Assembly (NCBI RefSeq): GCF_018861145.1
Contig: NZ_JAHKQT010000009.1
Coordinates: 1 to 64,000 of the forward strand
Reading direction: 5' to 3'
Source of the DNA: Poseidonibacter lekithochrous
GTDB taxonomy: Bacteria; Campylobacterota; Campylobacteria; Campylobacterales; Arcobacteraceae
DNA length: 64,000 nt
Shown here: in pieces, positions 27,359 through 36,122 of the stretch
How the letters are laid out: each line of letters starts with the position of its first letter
Numbering within the stretch: position 1 is the stretch's first letter
Program-made: the position numbers and the translations under genes
The notes under the pieces: generated by a model
Database searches by the model: none
What the model saw: the letters and a program-made list of their open reading frames with translations, nothing else
What the model was told of the DNA's origin: nothing

Positions 27359-28489
27359 TTATCCTAATAGCACTATTTTAAAAACAGCACCTTCCTCACT
27401 ATTTTCAACACTTAATTCTCCACCCATATTTTTTTCAATAATAAGCTTAGAAATATAAAGACCTAATCCCGTACCTTTTGATGATTCTTTCGTACTAAAA
27501 TATGGGTCAAAAATCAAATCAAAATATTTTTCATCTAAACCACCTGCATTATCTTTTACTTTAATAATACATAAACTTCCATCACTTTTAATTTCAAGAG
27601 TAATTTTTGGATTTTGAATTTTTCTTTCAACTAAAATATCTTTTGCATTTGAAATTAGATTTAAAATTACTTGTGCAAATTCTGTTGGATAGCCATTTAT
27701 AAATTTGTTTTCTTTTACATCAAGGTCTAGAATAATTAAACTATCTTCTAAAGAAGCACTCGCAAGATTTATTGCTTTTTTACAAGAAGCTAAAACATCA
27801 AAGACTTCTTTTTTCTTATCTGGCTTGTAAAAATTTCTAAAGTCATCAATTGTATTAGACATAAATTCAATCATTTTATCACTTTTTTCAATTGACGTTA
27901 GAATATGTTCATCTGTAACTTTTTTAAATCTAGTTGCAGTTTCAAGTTCCATTAAAGTTCCTGAAATTTCTGTTAAAGGCTGTCTCCATTGATGTGCAAT
28001 CATTGAAATCATTTCACCCATTCTAGCTAGTTTTGATTGTTGTAAAATTGCCTTATCTTTTTGCTTTCCATCTTCAATACCCTTTCGTACTTTTGTGACT
28101 AAGGTTTTATTTAAAAGCTCAAGTCTTTCTTCCCTATTTTCAACTCTTTTCTTATATTTTTTTATTACATCATGAATAATTGTATTCATAAGTATTGAGA
28201 AAAGAACCATAAATACAAAAACTACAACTGTTAAAACAAACATAAAATCTTTAAATTCATTTTGTCTTATTTCATGAAGTTTTTCTTTTTGTTTTATTAT
28301 CTTTAAAAGTTTATTCTTATCATAATCTTTTTTTGAAATATATACTTGTTGGAATTCTTTAATGTCAGTTTTAAAACTACTATTTGTAAGTTTTAGATAG
28401 TATGAAGTTGAAAAAAATAAAATAAATAAAATAGCTAAAAAAGGAACTATAATAATAAAAAAAGGTATTCCTTCTTTATTAAACATCAT
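27359..28489 (-). CDS. Membrane sensor histidine kinase, partner of the aspA-linked regulator
   Basis: About 376 residues from the chosen start. Two membrane helices (about 5-28 and 80-108) flank a short periplasmic loop of about 50 residues, too small for a folded ligand domain of known type. A coiled linker leads to the H-box MIAHQWRQPLTEISG and to a HATPase domain with N box (ISNAKDI), DNAGGLD and GTGLGLY motifs. The upstream frame continues to 28561, but AAGGATAAG directly before ATGATG at about 28489/28486 fixes the real start. HQWRQPL-type kinases are common in Arcobacter. The stimulus is unknown. Confidence 0.87.
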   Translation of the reverse strand: MMFNKEGIPFFIIIVPFLAILFILFFSTSYYLKLTNSSFKTDIKEFQQVYISKKDYDKNKLLKIIKQKEKLHEIRQNEFKDFMFVLTVVVFVFMVLFSILMNTIIHDVIKKYKKRVENREERLELLNKTLVTKVRKGIEDGKQKDKAILQQSKLARMGEMISMIAHQWRQPLTEISGTLMELETATRFKKVTDEHILTSIEKSDKMIEFMSNTIDDFRNFYKPDKKKEVFDVLASCKKAINLASASLEDSLIILDLDVKENKFINGYPTEFAQVILNLISNAKDILVERKIQNPKITLEIKSDGSLCIIKVKDNAGGLDEKYFDLIFDPYFSTKESSKGTGLGLYISKLIIEKNMGGELSVENSEEGAVFKIVLLG

Positions 28490-28585
28490 CTTATCCTTGA
28501 ATAAAGTTATCATGCATATTGACAAAATTTTATTAAAAACTAGCTGACTTAAGAATGTCAACTAGTTTTAAAAGAATAATAGTGT

Positions 28586-30028
28586 TTATTCTTTTGCTTT
28601 TTTATCATTGATATTATTTACAATTTCTTTCCATGTATCTTTATCAATCTTGAATTCTGTATAATCTTTATATCTAAGTACTGGTTTTTTTCCATCTTTT
28701 AACTGTCTATCATAACCTTTGATTAACTGTAAAACAGGCTTATATAAAATTGCAATAACAACTAAGTTAATAACAGCTAATAATCCCATAGTTAAATCAG
28801 CAAATGAGAATATTGATGTTAAATCTTGAAATGATCCCCAAACAATTAATGCAATACATAAAATTTTAAATGCAGTAAAAAAAGTTTTACTTCCATTACT
28901 TACAAAGTTAAGACTATTTTCTGCAAGATAATAGTTGTATAACATTGAAGAAAAACCAAATAAAAATAATGCAATTGTTACAAAGTATCCACCAAATGGT
29001 CCTACTTGTTCAACTAATGCATTTTGAGTTAATAATACACCTTGTACACCTTCAATACCTGGAGTATAAACACCTGATAAAAGAATAATAAAAGCAGTAC
29101 AAGAACATAAAATAATAGTATCAATAAATACTGAAAATGACTGAACAATACCTTGTTGAACAGGATGTGCAACATAAGCAACAGCTGCAACATTCGGAGC
29201 AGATCCTAATCCTGCTTCATTTGAGAACATACCTCTTTTTGCACCTTGTAAAATAACAGCACCAATACCCCCACCAATTGCAGAGCTTGGATTAAAAGCT
29301 TCCTCTATAATTCTTGCAATAAGAGTAGGGATTTGTTCAATATTTAAAGCAATTACTACAATTGCAATTAATAAATATCCAACAGCCATAACAGGTACAA
29401 TAACTTCTGAAAATTTAGAAATTCTTTTTATTCCACCAAAAATTGCAATTGCAAAGATAGCAGTTATTACTAAACCTGTAATCCAAACGGGAATATCAAA
29501 TGATGATTCAAATGAAGTAGAAATAATAAAAGATTGAGTTGCATTAAATGCAAAACCAAAAGTAATCATTAAAAGAACAGAAATAACTATTCCTAACCAT
29601 CTTTGTCCTAAAGCTTTAGTAACATAATAAGCAGGTCCTCCTCTATATACTCCCTCTTCTTGACCATCTTTTTCTTTATATAATTGTGCTAATGAACACT
29701 CAAAGAAACTAGTACTCATACCAATTAAACCAATAATCCACATCCAAAAAACAGCGCCTGGACCACCTAAAGTAATAGCAACAGCAACTCCTGCAATATT
29801 ACCTCCTCCAACACGTCCAGCAACACTTAACATCAATGCTTGGAAAGAACTAATATGTCCTTCTTTTTTATGAGAAGTATCTCTTAATATATTAAACATT
29901 TTAAAGAAATATCTAAATTGTACGAACCTTGAACTTATTGTAAAAAAAATCCCTAAAGCAGGAAGTAAATATATTAAAATATTTCCCCAAATTAGATCAT
30001 TTAAAAATGAATTGATTTCACCCAACAT
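28586..30028 (-). CDS. Alanine/glycine:cation (sodium) symporter, AGCS family
   Basis: 480 residues with about eleven membrane helices. Family blocks include SFQALMLSVAGRVGGGNIAGVA near residues 63-84, GGPAYYV near 129-135 and GAKRGMFSNEAGLGSAPNVAA near 258-280, characteristic of AGCS sodium-coupled alanine or glycine importers. It is a single gene with an AAAAGTGTCTTTT dyad 46 bases upstream of its start, the same element as upstream of aspA, so co-regulation with aspartase is plausible. Substrate could be L- or D-alanine or glycine. Confidence 0.92.
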   Translation of the reverse strand: MLGEINSFLNDLIWGNILIYLLPALGIFFTISSRFVQFRYFFKMFNILRDTSHKKEGHISSFQALMLSVAGRVGGGNIAGVAVAITLGGPGAVFWMWIIGLIGMSTSFFECSLAQLYKEKDGQEEGVYRGGPAYYVTKALGQRWLGIVISVLLMITFGFAFNATQSFIISTSFESSFDIPVWITGLVITAIFAIAIFGGIKRISKFSEVIVPVMAVGYLLIAIVVIALNIEQIPTLIARIIEEAFNPSSAIGGGIGAVILQGAKRGMFSNEAGLGSAPNVAAVAYVAHPVQQGIVQSFSVFIDTIILCSCTAFIILLSGVYTPGIEGVQGVLLTQNALVEQVGPFGGYFVTIALFLFGFSSMLYNYYLAENSLNFVSNGSKTFFTAFKILCIALIVWGSFQDLTSIFSFADLTMGLLAVINLVVIAILYKPVLQLIKGYDRQLKDGKKPVLRYKDYTEFKIDKDTWKEIVNNINDKKAKE

Positions 30029-30073
30029 CTTTTCTCCTTTGATTTGGAAAAGTTTAACATTAGCAAGAGTGTT

Positions 30074-30086
30074 AAAAGTGTCTTTT
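30074..30086. promoter_or_regulatory. AAAAGTGTCTTTT dyad upstream of the symporter gene
   Basis: An AAAAG / CTTTT inverted repeat with a TGT spacer, identical over 13 bases to the copy at 26655-26667 near aspA. Candidate binding site of the response regulator encoded at 26666-27355. Confidence 0.45.
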
Positions 30087-30175
30087 TTTATACATTTACC
30101 TTTATTTAATTTATGTTTAAAACTTATTTAACTTAAACAGTTAAACTTTTGATATTAAAAATTAAGGATTAGAAA

Positions 30176-30430
30176 ATGAACATAAACAAAAGAATATTTA
30201 TAACTTCTTGTATCTTTGCAACAATAGTTGTTTCATATGCAAATCAAAAAGGGCAAAGACAAGAAGGGAATATGCCACCTAAAGAAGCTATAATCGCTTG
30301 TGAAGGACAAAAGGTTGGATTTGAATGTACAGTATCAACACCAAGAGGTAATTTAACAGGACAATGTATGAATACACCTGATGAGAAATATTTTGTTTGT
30401 ATGCCAGAAGGTGGTCCTCATAAGCGTTAA
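30176..30430 (+). CDS. Small exported cysteine-containing protein
   Basis: 84 residues. A signal peptide (about 1-21) ends at VSYA. The mature part starts NQKGQRQEG and continues PPKEAIIACEGQKVGFECTV, with four cysteines in total (CEG, FEC, GQC, FVC), suggesting two disulfides in the periplasm. From memory, short exported proteins with a PPxEAIxAC start and a GxCxxP end recur in many Gram-negative bacteria without assigned function. It is followed by another small protein and a two-component system, so it may be part of that sensory locus. Confidence 0.7.
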   Translation: MNINKRIFITSCIFATIVVSYANQKGQRQEGNMPPKEAIIACEGQKVGFECTVSTPRGNLTGQCMNTPDEKYFVCMPEGGPHKR

Positions 30431-30495
30431 AGGTATAAATACATCTAATACATTTGAAATACAAATAGTGTTAGAATTATTTTATATAAAAGATT

Positions 30496-30515
30496 GTTTA
30501 CTTTAGTTTACTTTA
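30496..30515 (+). promoter_or_regulatory. Tandem 10-bp direct repeat upstream of the 196-residue protein
   Basis: GTTTACTTTA repeated twice without a spacer, about 65 bases upstream of the ATG at 30580. OmpR-family regulators typically bind tandem half-sites at 10-11 bp spacing, and one is encoded just downstream. Confidence 0.5.
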
Positions 30516-30579
30516 TATTAAAACTCCATTTAAACAAATTAAATACAATATATAATATAAAATAAGCAAAGGAATTAAA

Positions 30580-31170
30580 ATGATAAGTAGTATAGACTCA
30601 AGTCAATTTACAATGCCAACACAGTCTTCAAAAAACTCACAAAGTAATGATAGTTTAAGTTATTCTCAACTTGAAACTATTACTTCTGTTTTAGAAAACT
30701 ATGATGCAAATAATTTAACACAAAGTGATGCACAAAATATCGTTGCAGCTTTTGAAGATGCAGGGATTCAAGCTTCAGCTGAACTTGCAAGAACAATGGA
30801 AGAAGCAGGATTTGATGCTCAAGAAGTTGGTGGATTAGCTGGTGTTCAAGGTGGCCCAAGTGGTGGAATGCCACCTCCTCCTCCAAAAGAAGAGAGTGAC
30901 TCAATTTCTTCATTACTTGACACTTTATTAAATACAGATGAAGATGAAGAATCAACAGTATCAACATCATTTGATGATATTATGGACTATACAAGTAGAA
31001 TTCTAAATCTAAATGAAGAAAGTAAAACTGATGTTATGGACTTACTAGATAAATATTCTAGTAAAAATACTCAATACACAGCAGAAGAAACAAATAACTT
31101 ATTAAAGACTTCATTAAGTCAAATATTAAGTGATACAAACAACTATAAAGCTATATCTTTTTATGGTTGA
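30580..31170 (+). CDS. Acidic Ser/Asp/Glu-rich protein of unknown function with Pro/Gly-rich hinge
   Basis: 196 residues without a signal peptide or membrane helix. Residues 1-30 are Ser/Gln/Asn-rich. Residues about 30-85 form helices with DANNLTQSDAQNIV and a GFDAQEVGGLAG end, loosely EF-hand-like but lacking the full Dx[DN]xDG loop. A GGPSGGMPPPPPK hinge (about 93-103) leads to an acidic helical C-terminal half. I recall similar proteins in Vibrio and relatives without defined function. It sits between a small exported protein and a two-component pair, with a tandem repeat typical of OmpR-type control in its leader. Confidence 0.7.
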   Translation: MISSIDSSQFTMPTQSSKNSQSNDSLSYSQLETITSVLENYDANNLTQSDAQNIVAAFEDAGIQASAELARTMEEAGFDAQEVGGLAGVQGGPSGGMPPPPPKEESDSISSLLDTLLNTDEDEESTVSTSFDDIMDYTSRILNLNEESKTDVMDLLDKYSSKNTQYTAEETNNLLKTSLSQILSDTNNYKAISFYG

Positions 31171-31203
31171 TCTATAAATAAAATTAAGGCTAGGTTATAA
31201 ATT

Positions 31204-31869
31204 ATGATAAATATTTTGATGATAGAAGATGATCCTGAATTTTCTGAATTTCTAGGGGAATACTTAGCTAAATATAATATGGAAATTACAAATTATGAAG
31301 ACCCTTTCTTGGGTCTTAGTGCAGGAATATCAAAATTTGATATCTTAATATTAGACTTAACACTTCCAGGGATTGATGGATTAGAAGTTTGTGAAAAGAT
31401 TTCCAAAAGTTATGATATTCCAATTATTATCTCTAGTGCTAGAGGAGATGTTACAGATAAAATTATGGGACTTCAAATAGGAGCTGATTATTATCTTCCA
31501 AAACCTTATGATCCAAAAGAAATGTATGCAGTAATTCTAAGCCTTTTAAGACGCTCAAAAAAGGGAAGTAAAATTGAACAAGAAGATTCACTATTTTTAC
31601 ACGAAGAATCAAAAATGCAAATATCGTTTAATAATGAAGCATTAAATCTTACACATGCTGAATATGAAGTTTTAAGTCTTCTTATTAGCAAAAAAAATGC
31701 TATTGTATCAAGAGAAGAAATAGTAAGTAAATCTGAAAGCTTAACAGATAGTTATAGTAAAAGTTTAGATGTGATTATTGGAAGATTAAGAACAAAACTA
31801 AATGATAATCCAAAAAAACCACAATACATTCACTCAATAAGAGGATTAGGATATAAACTAACACAATGA
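31204..31869 (+). CDS. OmpR-family response regulator
   Basis: 221 residues: receiver domain (about 1-115; MIEDDPE pocket, phosphoacceptor Asp in DILILDLTLPGIDGLEV, Lys in LPKPYDPKE) and a winged-helix DNA-binding domain (about 130-220; LTHAEYEVLSLLISKKNAIVSREEI, IGRLRTKLND, IRGLGYKL). It overlaps the kinase gene by four bases. Paired with an ArsS-like kinase, it resembles Campylobacterota ArsRS-type systems. Likely target: the two small genes upstream, judged by the GTTTACTTTA tandem repeat. Confidence 0.9.
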   Translation: MINILMIEDDPEFSEFLGEYLAKYNMEITNYEDPFLGLSAGISKFDILILDLTLPGIDGLEVCEKISKSYDIPIIISSARGDVTDKIMGLQIGADYYLPKPYDPKEMYAVILSLLRRSKKGSKIEQEDSLFLHEESKMQISFNNEALNLTHAEYEVLSLLISKKNAIVSREEIVSKSESLTDSYSKSLDVIIGRLRTKLNDNPKKPQYIHSIRGLGYKLTQ

Positions 31870-33059
31870 ATTTTAACTCATTAATCACAAAAATAGTATT
31901 TGTATTTATAATATCCATTTTACTTTTTATTATGGTATTTATTGGAAACTATTATTTTGAAGAAAATCAATTAAATAAACGATTAAATAATAACTATACA
32001 AAAATCACAAAACATACTCATCAAAATAGATTAACTCCAAGAGAAATAATAGATTATATAGAAAAAGTGAATTTTGAGTTTATTGAAAATGAAGAAGAAA
32101 TACTAAGAAAAACAAAAACAATAGGTTCAGGACCTGGGTTTGAAATATTAAAATATCAAGATAATTTCTATTTACTTATACATGGTCCTGGGTTTAGAGT
32201 ATTAGCTAAGGATTTAGATAAATATTCTTTAAATTATTATGGTTTTATAGTGCTGGGTATTATTTTTATAATATTCATTTTAAGTTTTTTATGGATTATA
32301 AAAGCACTTAAACCTTTAAGATTACTTAAAGAAGAGATTCAAGATTTTTCAAATGGAAAATTAGACATAAATTGTAAAAGTGATAAAAAAGATGAAATAG
32401 CAGAAGTTGCAAATGAGTTTGATAATGCGGTAAAAAAAATCTCACTTCTTTTAAACTCACGGCAACTTTTTCTAAGAACAGTAATGCATGAGCTTAAAAC
32501 TCCAATAGCAAAAGGTCGAATTGTTAGTGAGTTAATTGATAATGATAAACAAAAAGATAGAATGATTTCAATCTTTGATAAATTAAACTTACTTATTAAT
32601 GACTTTTCAAAAATAGAAGAGATAGTTTCAAAAAACTATAATATAAATAAATATAAAACAAATCTAAATTTAACAATTGAAAAAGCTATTGATATGATGA
32701 TGTTAGATAATCCGAAAAATAAAATAGAGTATGAAAACATATCAAAGAAAGCCCTAAAAGTTGATTTAGAACTTTTTGCATTAGCTATTAAAAATTTACT
32801 TGATAATGGAGTAAAATACTCTGATGATAAAAAAGTAAAAATTGAAGAGAAAGAAAATAAACTTTATATCAGTTCAAAAGGGAAAAAGCTTGAAAAACCT
32901 TTAGAAGATTATTTTCAAGCCTATCATAATGAAACACAGGATAAAAACCATGGAATGGGATTAGGTTTATATATTGTTCATGAAATACTTAAAATACATA
33001 ATATGACTTTAACTTATGAATATCAAGAAGATAACAATATTTTTAAAATAGAATTTTAA
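31866..33059 (+). CDS. ArsS-type sensor histidine kinase
   Basis: 397 residues. Two membrane helices (about 9-28 and 124-146) flank a periplasmic domain of about 95 residues; a HAMP-like segment (KALKPLRLLKEEIQDFSNGKLDI) follows, then the H-box MHELKTPIAKGRIVSEL (about residues 208-224) and a HATPase domain with N box LLDNGVKYSD and G box HGMGLGLYI. The MHELKTPIAKGR form is typical of the ArsS group of Campylobacterota. The periplasmic sequence contains two GPGF motifs (GSGPGFEIL, HGPGFRVL), which are unusual and may form the ligand site. Confidence 0.9.
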   Translation: MNFNSLITKIVFVFIISILLFIMVFIGNYYFEENQLNKRLNNNYTKITKHTHQNRLTPREIIDYIEKVNFEFIENEEEILRKTKTIGSGPGFEILKYQDNFYLLIHGPGFRVLAKDLDKYSLNYYGFIVLGIIFIIFILSFLWIIKALKPLRLLKEEIQDFSNGKLDINCKSDKKDEIAEVANEFDNAVKKISLLLNSRQLFLRTVMHELKTPIAKGRIVSELIDNDKQKDRMISIFDKLNLLINDFSKIEEIVSKNYNINKYKTNLNLTIEKAIDMMMLDNPKNKIEYENISKKALKVDLELFALAIKNLLDNGVKYSDDKKVKIEEKENKLYISSKGKKLEKPLEDYFQAYHNETQDKNHGMGLGLYIVHEILKIHNMTLTYEYQEDNNIFKIEF

Positions 33060-33072
33060 ACAGTATTAAACT

Positions 33073-34494
33073 CTATTTTGTTGCAGCTTTTTTAATAATA
33101 CTATTAATCATATTATTAAATACAAAATAATGAATAGGAATTAATGTATACCAATACAATCTTCCTAAAACTCCTTTTGGATAAAAATATGCAGATTGAA
33201 TAAGTTTATTATCCTCTATTTTAAACTCCAACCATGCATTTCCTGGAACTTTCATTTGTGCATAAAGTAAAAGTCTTTCATTTTCTTTTACATCAACAAC
33301 TTTCCAAAAATCTAAACTCTCCCCAATTCTTAATTTATTTGGATCTCTTCTTCCTCTTTTTAAACCAACTCCACCAATCATTTTATCTATAAAACCTCTA
33401 GCTTCCCATAAAAAGTCATAATCAAACCAGCCATTTTTACCACCAATTGAAGTAAAAGTTTTATAAATATTTTCTTTTGATAAGTCACTAATATCTTTTT
33501 CTTTTCTATCAAAAAATATTGCATCAGCTATTTCTTTAGTATGATTTCTATCCCAAATTTTTCCTGAATTATCAGACCATCTACTTATAACTTGATTTGT
33601 TTCAATCTCTTCAACTGCTTTTTTAACAGAAGTTATAAAGTTTAAGGGTTTTATATTTGGAAAATATTTTTTTGCATTATCATTTTGTATTACAACTTCT
33701 GATTTTAAACCTTCAATCAAAGCTTTGGCAACGGTAAAAGGAACTGGAGTAAAAAGGTTTAGCCAATACGATGAAATATTTATAGATAAAAAAGGTAATG
33801 GAATTATTATTCTTTTAAGTCCTAATGCTTCTGCTGTTTGAAGCATCATTTCTTTATATTTCAATTGTTCTGCTCCAATATCTATAACTAAGTTTTCACT
33901 CTGTTTTAAATATAAAGACTCAATTAAATAATTGATTACATCATGTACTGCAATTGGCTGCGCTTTTGTTTCTACCCATTTTGGTGTTGTCATAATTGGA
34001 AGTTTTTCTGTTAAATTTCTTATTATCTCGAAACTAGTACTTCCGGAACCTATTATAACTCCTGCTCTAATCCATATATTTTGTACATTTTTATTTGAAG
34101 ATAAAATCTCACCAGTCTCAATTCTGCTTAATAAATGCTCACTTGTATCTTTATTTTTAACACCTAAACCACCTAGGTATATTATTCTTTTTACACCACA
34201 TTCATTTGCTACATCTAAAAAGTTTTGAGCAGAAAGTTTATCTAGATCTTTATAATTTTCACTACTTAAAGAGTGAATTAAATAGAAAGCTACATCAATC
34301 TCTTTTAAAGCTTGTCTTAATGAGTCTTTATCAAAAGTATCACCTTCAACTACTTCAAGAGTATTAATAGTCTTAGCAGATAAAGTCTTTTTATTTCTTG
34401 TAAATAATCGTAAAGTAATATCTTCTTTTTCTAAAAGCTTTTCTTTTAATCTTCTTCCAATATATCCTGTAGAACCTGTTAGTAAAACTTTCAT
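33073..34494 (-). CDS. SDR/NAD(P)-binding protein with DUF2867 domain
   Basis: 473 residues. The N-terminal atypical SDR domain (about 1-300) opens with the dinucleotide-binding TGSTGYIGRRL at residues 6-16. The C-terminal domain (about 320-470: GWFDYDFLWEARGFIDKMIGGVGLKRGRRDP to the end) matches DUF2867. This two-domain arrangement is common in bacteria and its substrate is unknown; roles in lipid or quinone metabolism have been guessed elsewhere but nothing here supports one. It stands alone, convergent with the kinase gene. Confidence 0.85.
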   Translation of the reverse strand: MKVLLTGSTGYIGRRLKEKLLEKEDITLRLFTRNKKTLSAKTINTLEVVEGDTFDKDSLRQALKEIDVAFYLIHSLSSENYKDLDKLSAQNFLDVANECGVKRIIYLGGLGVKNKDTSEHLLSRIETGEILSSNKNVQNIWIRAGVIIGSGSTSFEIIRNLTEKLPIMTTPKWVETKAQPIAVHDVINYLIESLYLKQSENLVIDIGAEQLKYKEMMLQTAEALGLKRIIIPLPFLSINISSYWLNLFTPVPFTVAKALIEGLKSEVVIQNDNAKKYFPNIKPLNFITSVKKAVEEIETNQVISRWSDNSGKIWDRNHTKEIADAIFFDRKEKDISDLSKENIYKTFTSIGGKNGWFDYDFLWEARGFIDKMIGGVGLKRGRRDPNKLRIGESLDFWKVVDVKENERLLLYAQMKVPGNAWLEFKIEDNKLIQSAYFYPKGVLGRLYWYTLIPIHYFVFNNMINSIIKKAATK

Positions 34495-34657
34495 AATATA
34501 GCCTTTTTATCTTTTAATTAAACCTTATACTTTTAGTTTATCGTTTTACTCTAACTTTTAGTATAGAAAATATGTAAGGTTAATCTTCTTTTTCATAATA
34601 AATAAAGGATTTTAGAACTTGTGAGAAGGTATAAATAGATCTTATTTATAGATAAGA

Positions 34658-34685
34658 AACCAAATAAACAATAATTTATTTGGTT
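34658..34685 (-). terminator. Terminator after the 62-residue protein gene
   Basis: AACCAAATAAA pairs with TTTATTTGGTT over an 11-bp stem with a 6-base loop, followed on the minus strand by T-rich sequence. The remaining gap to the SDR gene (34495-34657) holds no ORF that I can support. Confidence 0.65.
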
Positions 34686-34702
34686 TTTCAAGAGAAAAGA
34701 TT

Positions 34703-34891
34703 TTAAGCAGATTTAAGAAGTTTTCTTAGCCATTTTTGTGCTTGTTTTACATCTTCAAATCTCTGAGACTTTGCAACTTGATCTTGACCTTCATAGAATC
34801 TAACTCTAATTCCATCTTCAACATGATCAATCTTTGTTCTAGTGATTTTATCCAAGTTTAAAAAAACTCTATCATTTAATTGTACAAACAT
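34703..34891 (-). CDS. Small conserved-looking cytoplasmic protein, unknown
   Basis: 62 residues, basic C-terminus, no membrane helix. The sequence alternates beta-like segments (MFVQLNDRVFLNL, DGIRVRFYEG) with a C-terminal helix (EDVKQAQKWLRKLL). I do not recognise the family. A good AAGGAAT ribosome site lies before ATG and a strong hairpin follows, so it is very likely a real, separately transcribed gene. It is divergent from a 42-codon small ORF. Confidence 0.65.
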   Translation of the reverse strand: MFVQLNDRVFLNLDKITRTKIDHVEDGIRVRFYEGQDQVAKSQRFEDVKQAQKWLRKLLKSA

Positions 34892-34991
34892 TTTATTCCT
34901 TTGTTTTATTTATATTTTAATATTTTAACAGATTTTCTTTACATTTAAAATAAATCTGATTATAATAATTGTAAACAAAAAAGGATTTATT

Positions 34992-35120
34992 ATGGCTACC
35001 TTATCAAATTCTTATATACAAAAATCTTTTATAGATGAAATCAACTCTACTTTTTTAGAGTTTTTTGAGATATTTAAGAAATTTGTTTACAAACATCATA
35101 AGATTCTAAGATATTTTTAA
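34992..35120 (+). CDS. 42-residue small ORF with its own ribosome site and terminator
   Basis: ATG at 34992 with AAGGA 7 bases upstream; the peptide begins MATLSNSYIQKSFIDEINST and ends in a basic, aromatic tail (KFVYKHHKILRYF). It is amphipathic rather than membrane-spanning. The stop codon lies inside a perfect 13-bp terminator hairpin. Size, ribosome site and terminator support a real short gene or a short regulatory transcript. The function is unknown. Confidence 0.5.
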   Translation: MATLSNSYIQKSFIDEINSTFLEFFEIFKKFVYKHHKILRYF

Positions 35121-35132
35121 TATCTTAGAATC
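35102..35132 (+). terminator. Terminator overlapping the end of the 42-codon ORF
   Basis: Perfect 13-bp stem GATTCTAAGATAT / ATATCTTAGAATC with a TTTTA loop, followed by ACATTTTT. Confidence 0.8.
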
Positions 35133-35207
35133 ACATTTTTGGAAAATTAACCTTCACTTATATAAATTTTACATATAATAAATATTAAATAAAATTATAG
35201 AGTATTC

Positions 35208-36122
35208 ATGATTCACATATTTACAGCACTTATTCCAATTTTTTCACTTATAATGATTGGATATTTTTTCAAAAGAATAAAATTCCCTTCTCATGATTTT
35301 TGGCCACAAGCAGATAAATTGACTTACTATATTTTAATGCCTTCGCTTTTGATATATAAGCTTTCTACAGCTTCTCTTAACTCATCAAATAGCGTTAATT
35401 ATATACTAACTGCCTTGATTACTATTTCCATAGTACTTTTAATACTATTTATATTAAATAAGTTTTTAAATTTTCAAGCAAACTCATTTACTTCAATAGT
35501 CCAAGGTGGAATAAGATTTAACACTTACGTTTTCTTAGCAATTGCAGATGCAGTTTTAGGAGATAATGGAATAGTTTTAGCAGCAATTCTTTTAACTTTT
35601 GTGATACCTTTTATAAATATTTTGTGTATAAGCACTTTTGCTTTATATGTAAGTCAAAATAAATTAACATTTATGTATCTATTAAAATCAATTGTAACAA
35701 ATCCTTTAATAATAGGTTGTTTTATAGGTGGTAGCATAAACTTTTTAGGAATAAATCTTCCAACAATTTTAATAAATACTATTGAAATACTTGGACAAGC
35801 AGCACTTCCTTTAGGACTTTTATCAGTTGGTTTTGGCTTAGTTTTAAGAGAGATAAAATCTTCTAAAAAAGATATCGTTATTTCTTCTTTTTCTAAACAT
35901 ATTATAACACCTATTATTATGTTTACAATTGCAAAAGCTTTTTCTTTAGATGATACAATGATTGCTGTTTTACTTATCTTTGCAGTTTTACCAACAGCTC
36001 CAAGTTCATTTATTCTTGCACGTCAACTAGGGGGAAATATTCCTTTAATGTCATCAATTATAACAGTGCAGACTTTGATATCTACACTATTTATAATAAC
36101 TGTTTTGCACTATTTTATTTAG
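35208..36122 (+). CDS. AEC-family (auxin efflux carrier-like) transporter
   Basis: 304 residues with about ten membrane helices, matching the AEC family of bacterial exporters or organic-acid permeases. The N-terminal FTALIPIFSLIMIGYFFKRI and the C-terminal VLPTAPSSFILARQLGGN are typical blocks. The substrate cannot be told; members move malate, malonate or other small anions. No clear Shine-Dalgarno precedes the ATG. Its last bases overlap the end of the convergent MFS gene. Confidence 0.87.
   Translation: MIHIFTALIPIFSLIMIGYFFKRIKFPSHDFWPQADKLTYYILMPSLLIYKLSTASLNSSNSVNYILTALITISIVLLILFILNKFLNFQANSFTSIVQGGIRFNTYVFLAIADAVLGDNGIVLAAILLTFVIPFINILCISTFALYVSQNKLTFMYLLKSIVTNPLIIGCFIGGSINFLGINLPTILINTIEILGQAALPLGLLSVGFGLVLREIKSSKKDIVISSFSKHIITPIIMFTIAKAFSLDDTMIAVLLIFAVLPTAPSSFILARQLGGNIPLMSSIITVQTLISTLFIITVLHYFI

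Noticed and set aside
30680-30970. 96-codon open frame on the minus strand
   Set aside because: It lies fully antisense to the 196-residue protein, is composed almost only of Leu, His and Ile, and has no ribosome site; it is a mirror of the acidic gene's codons.
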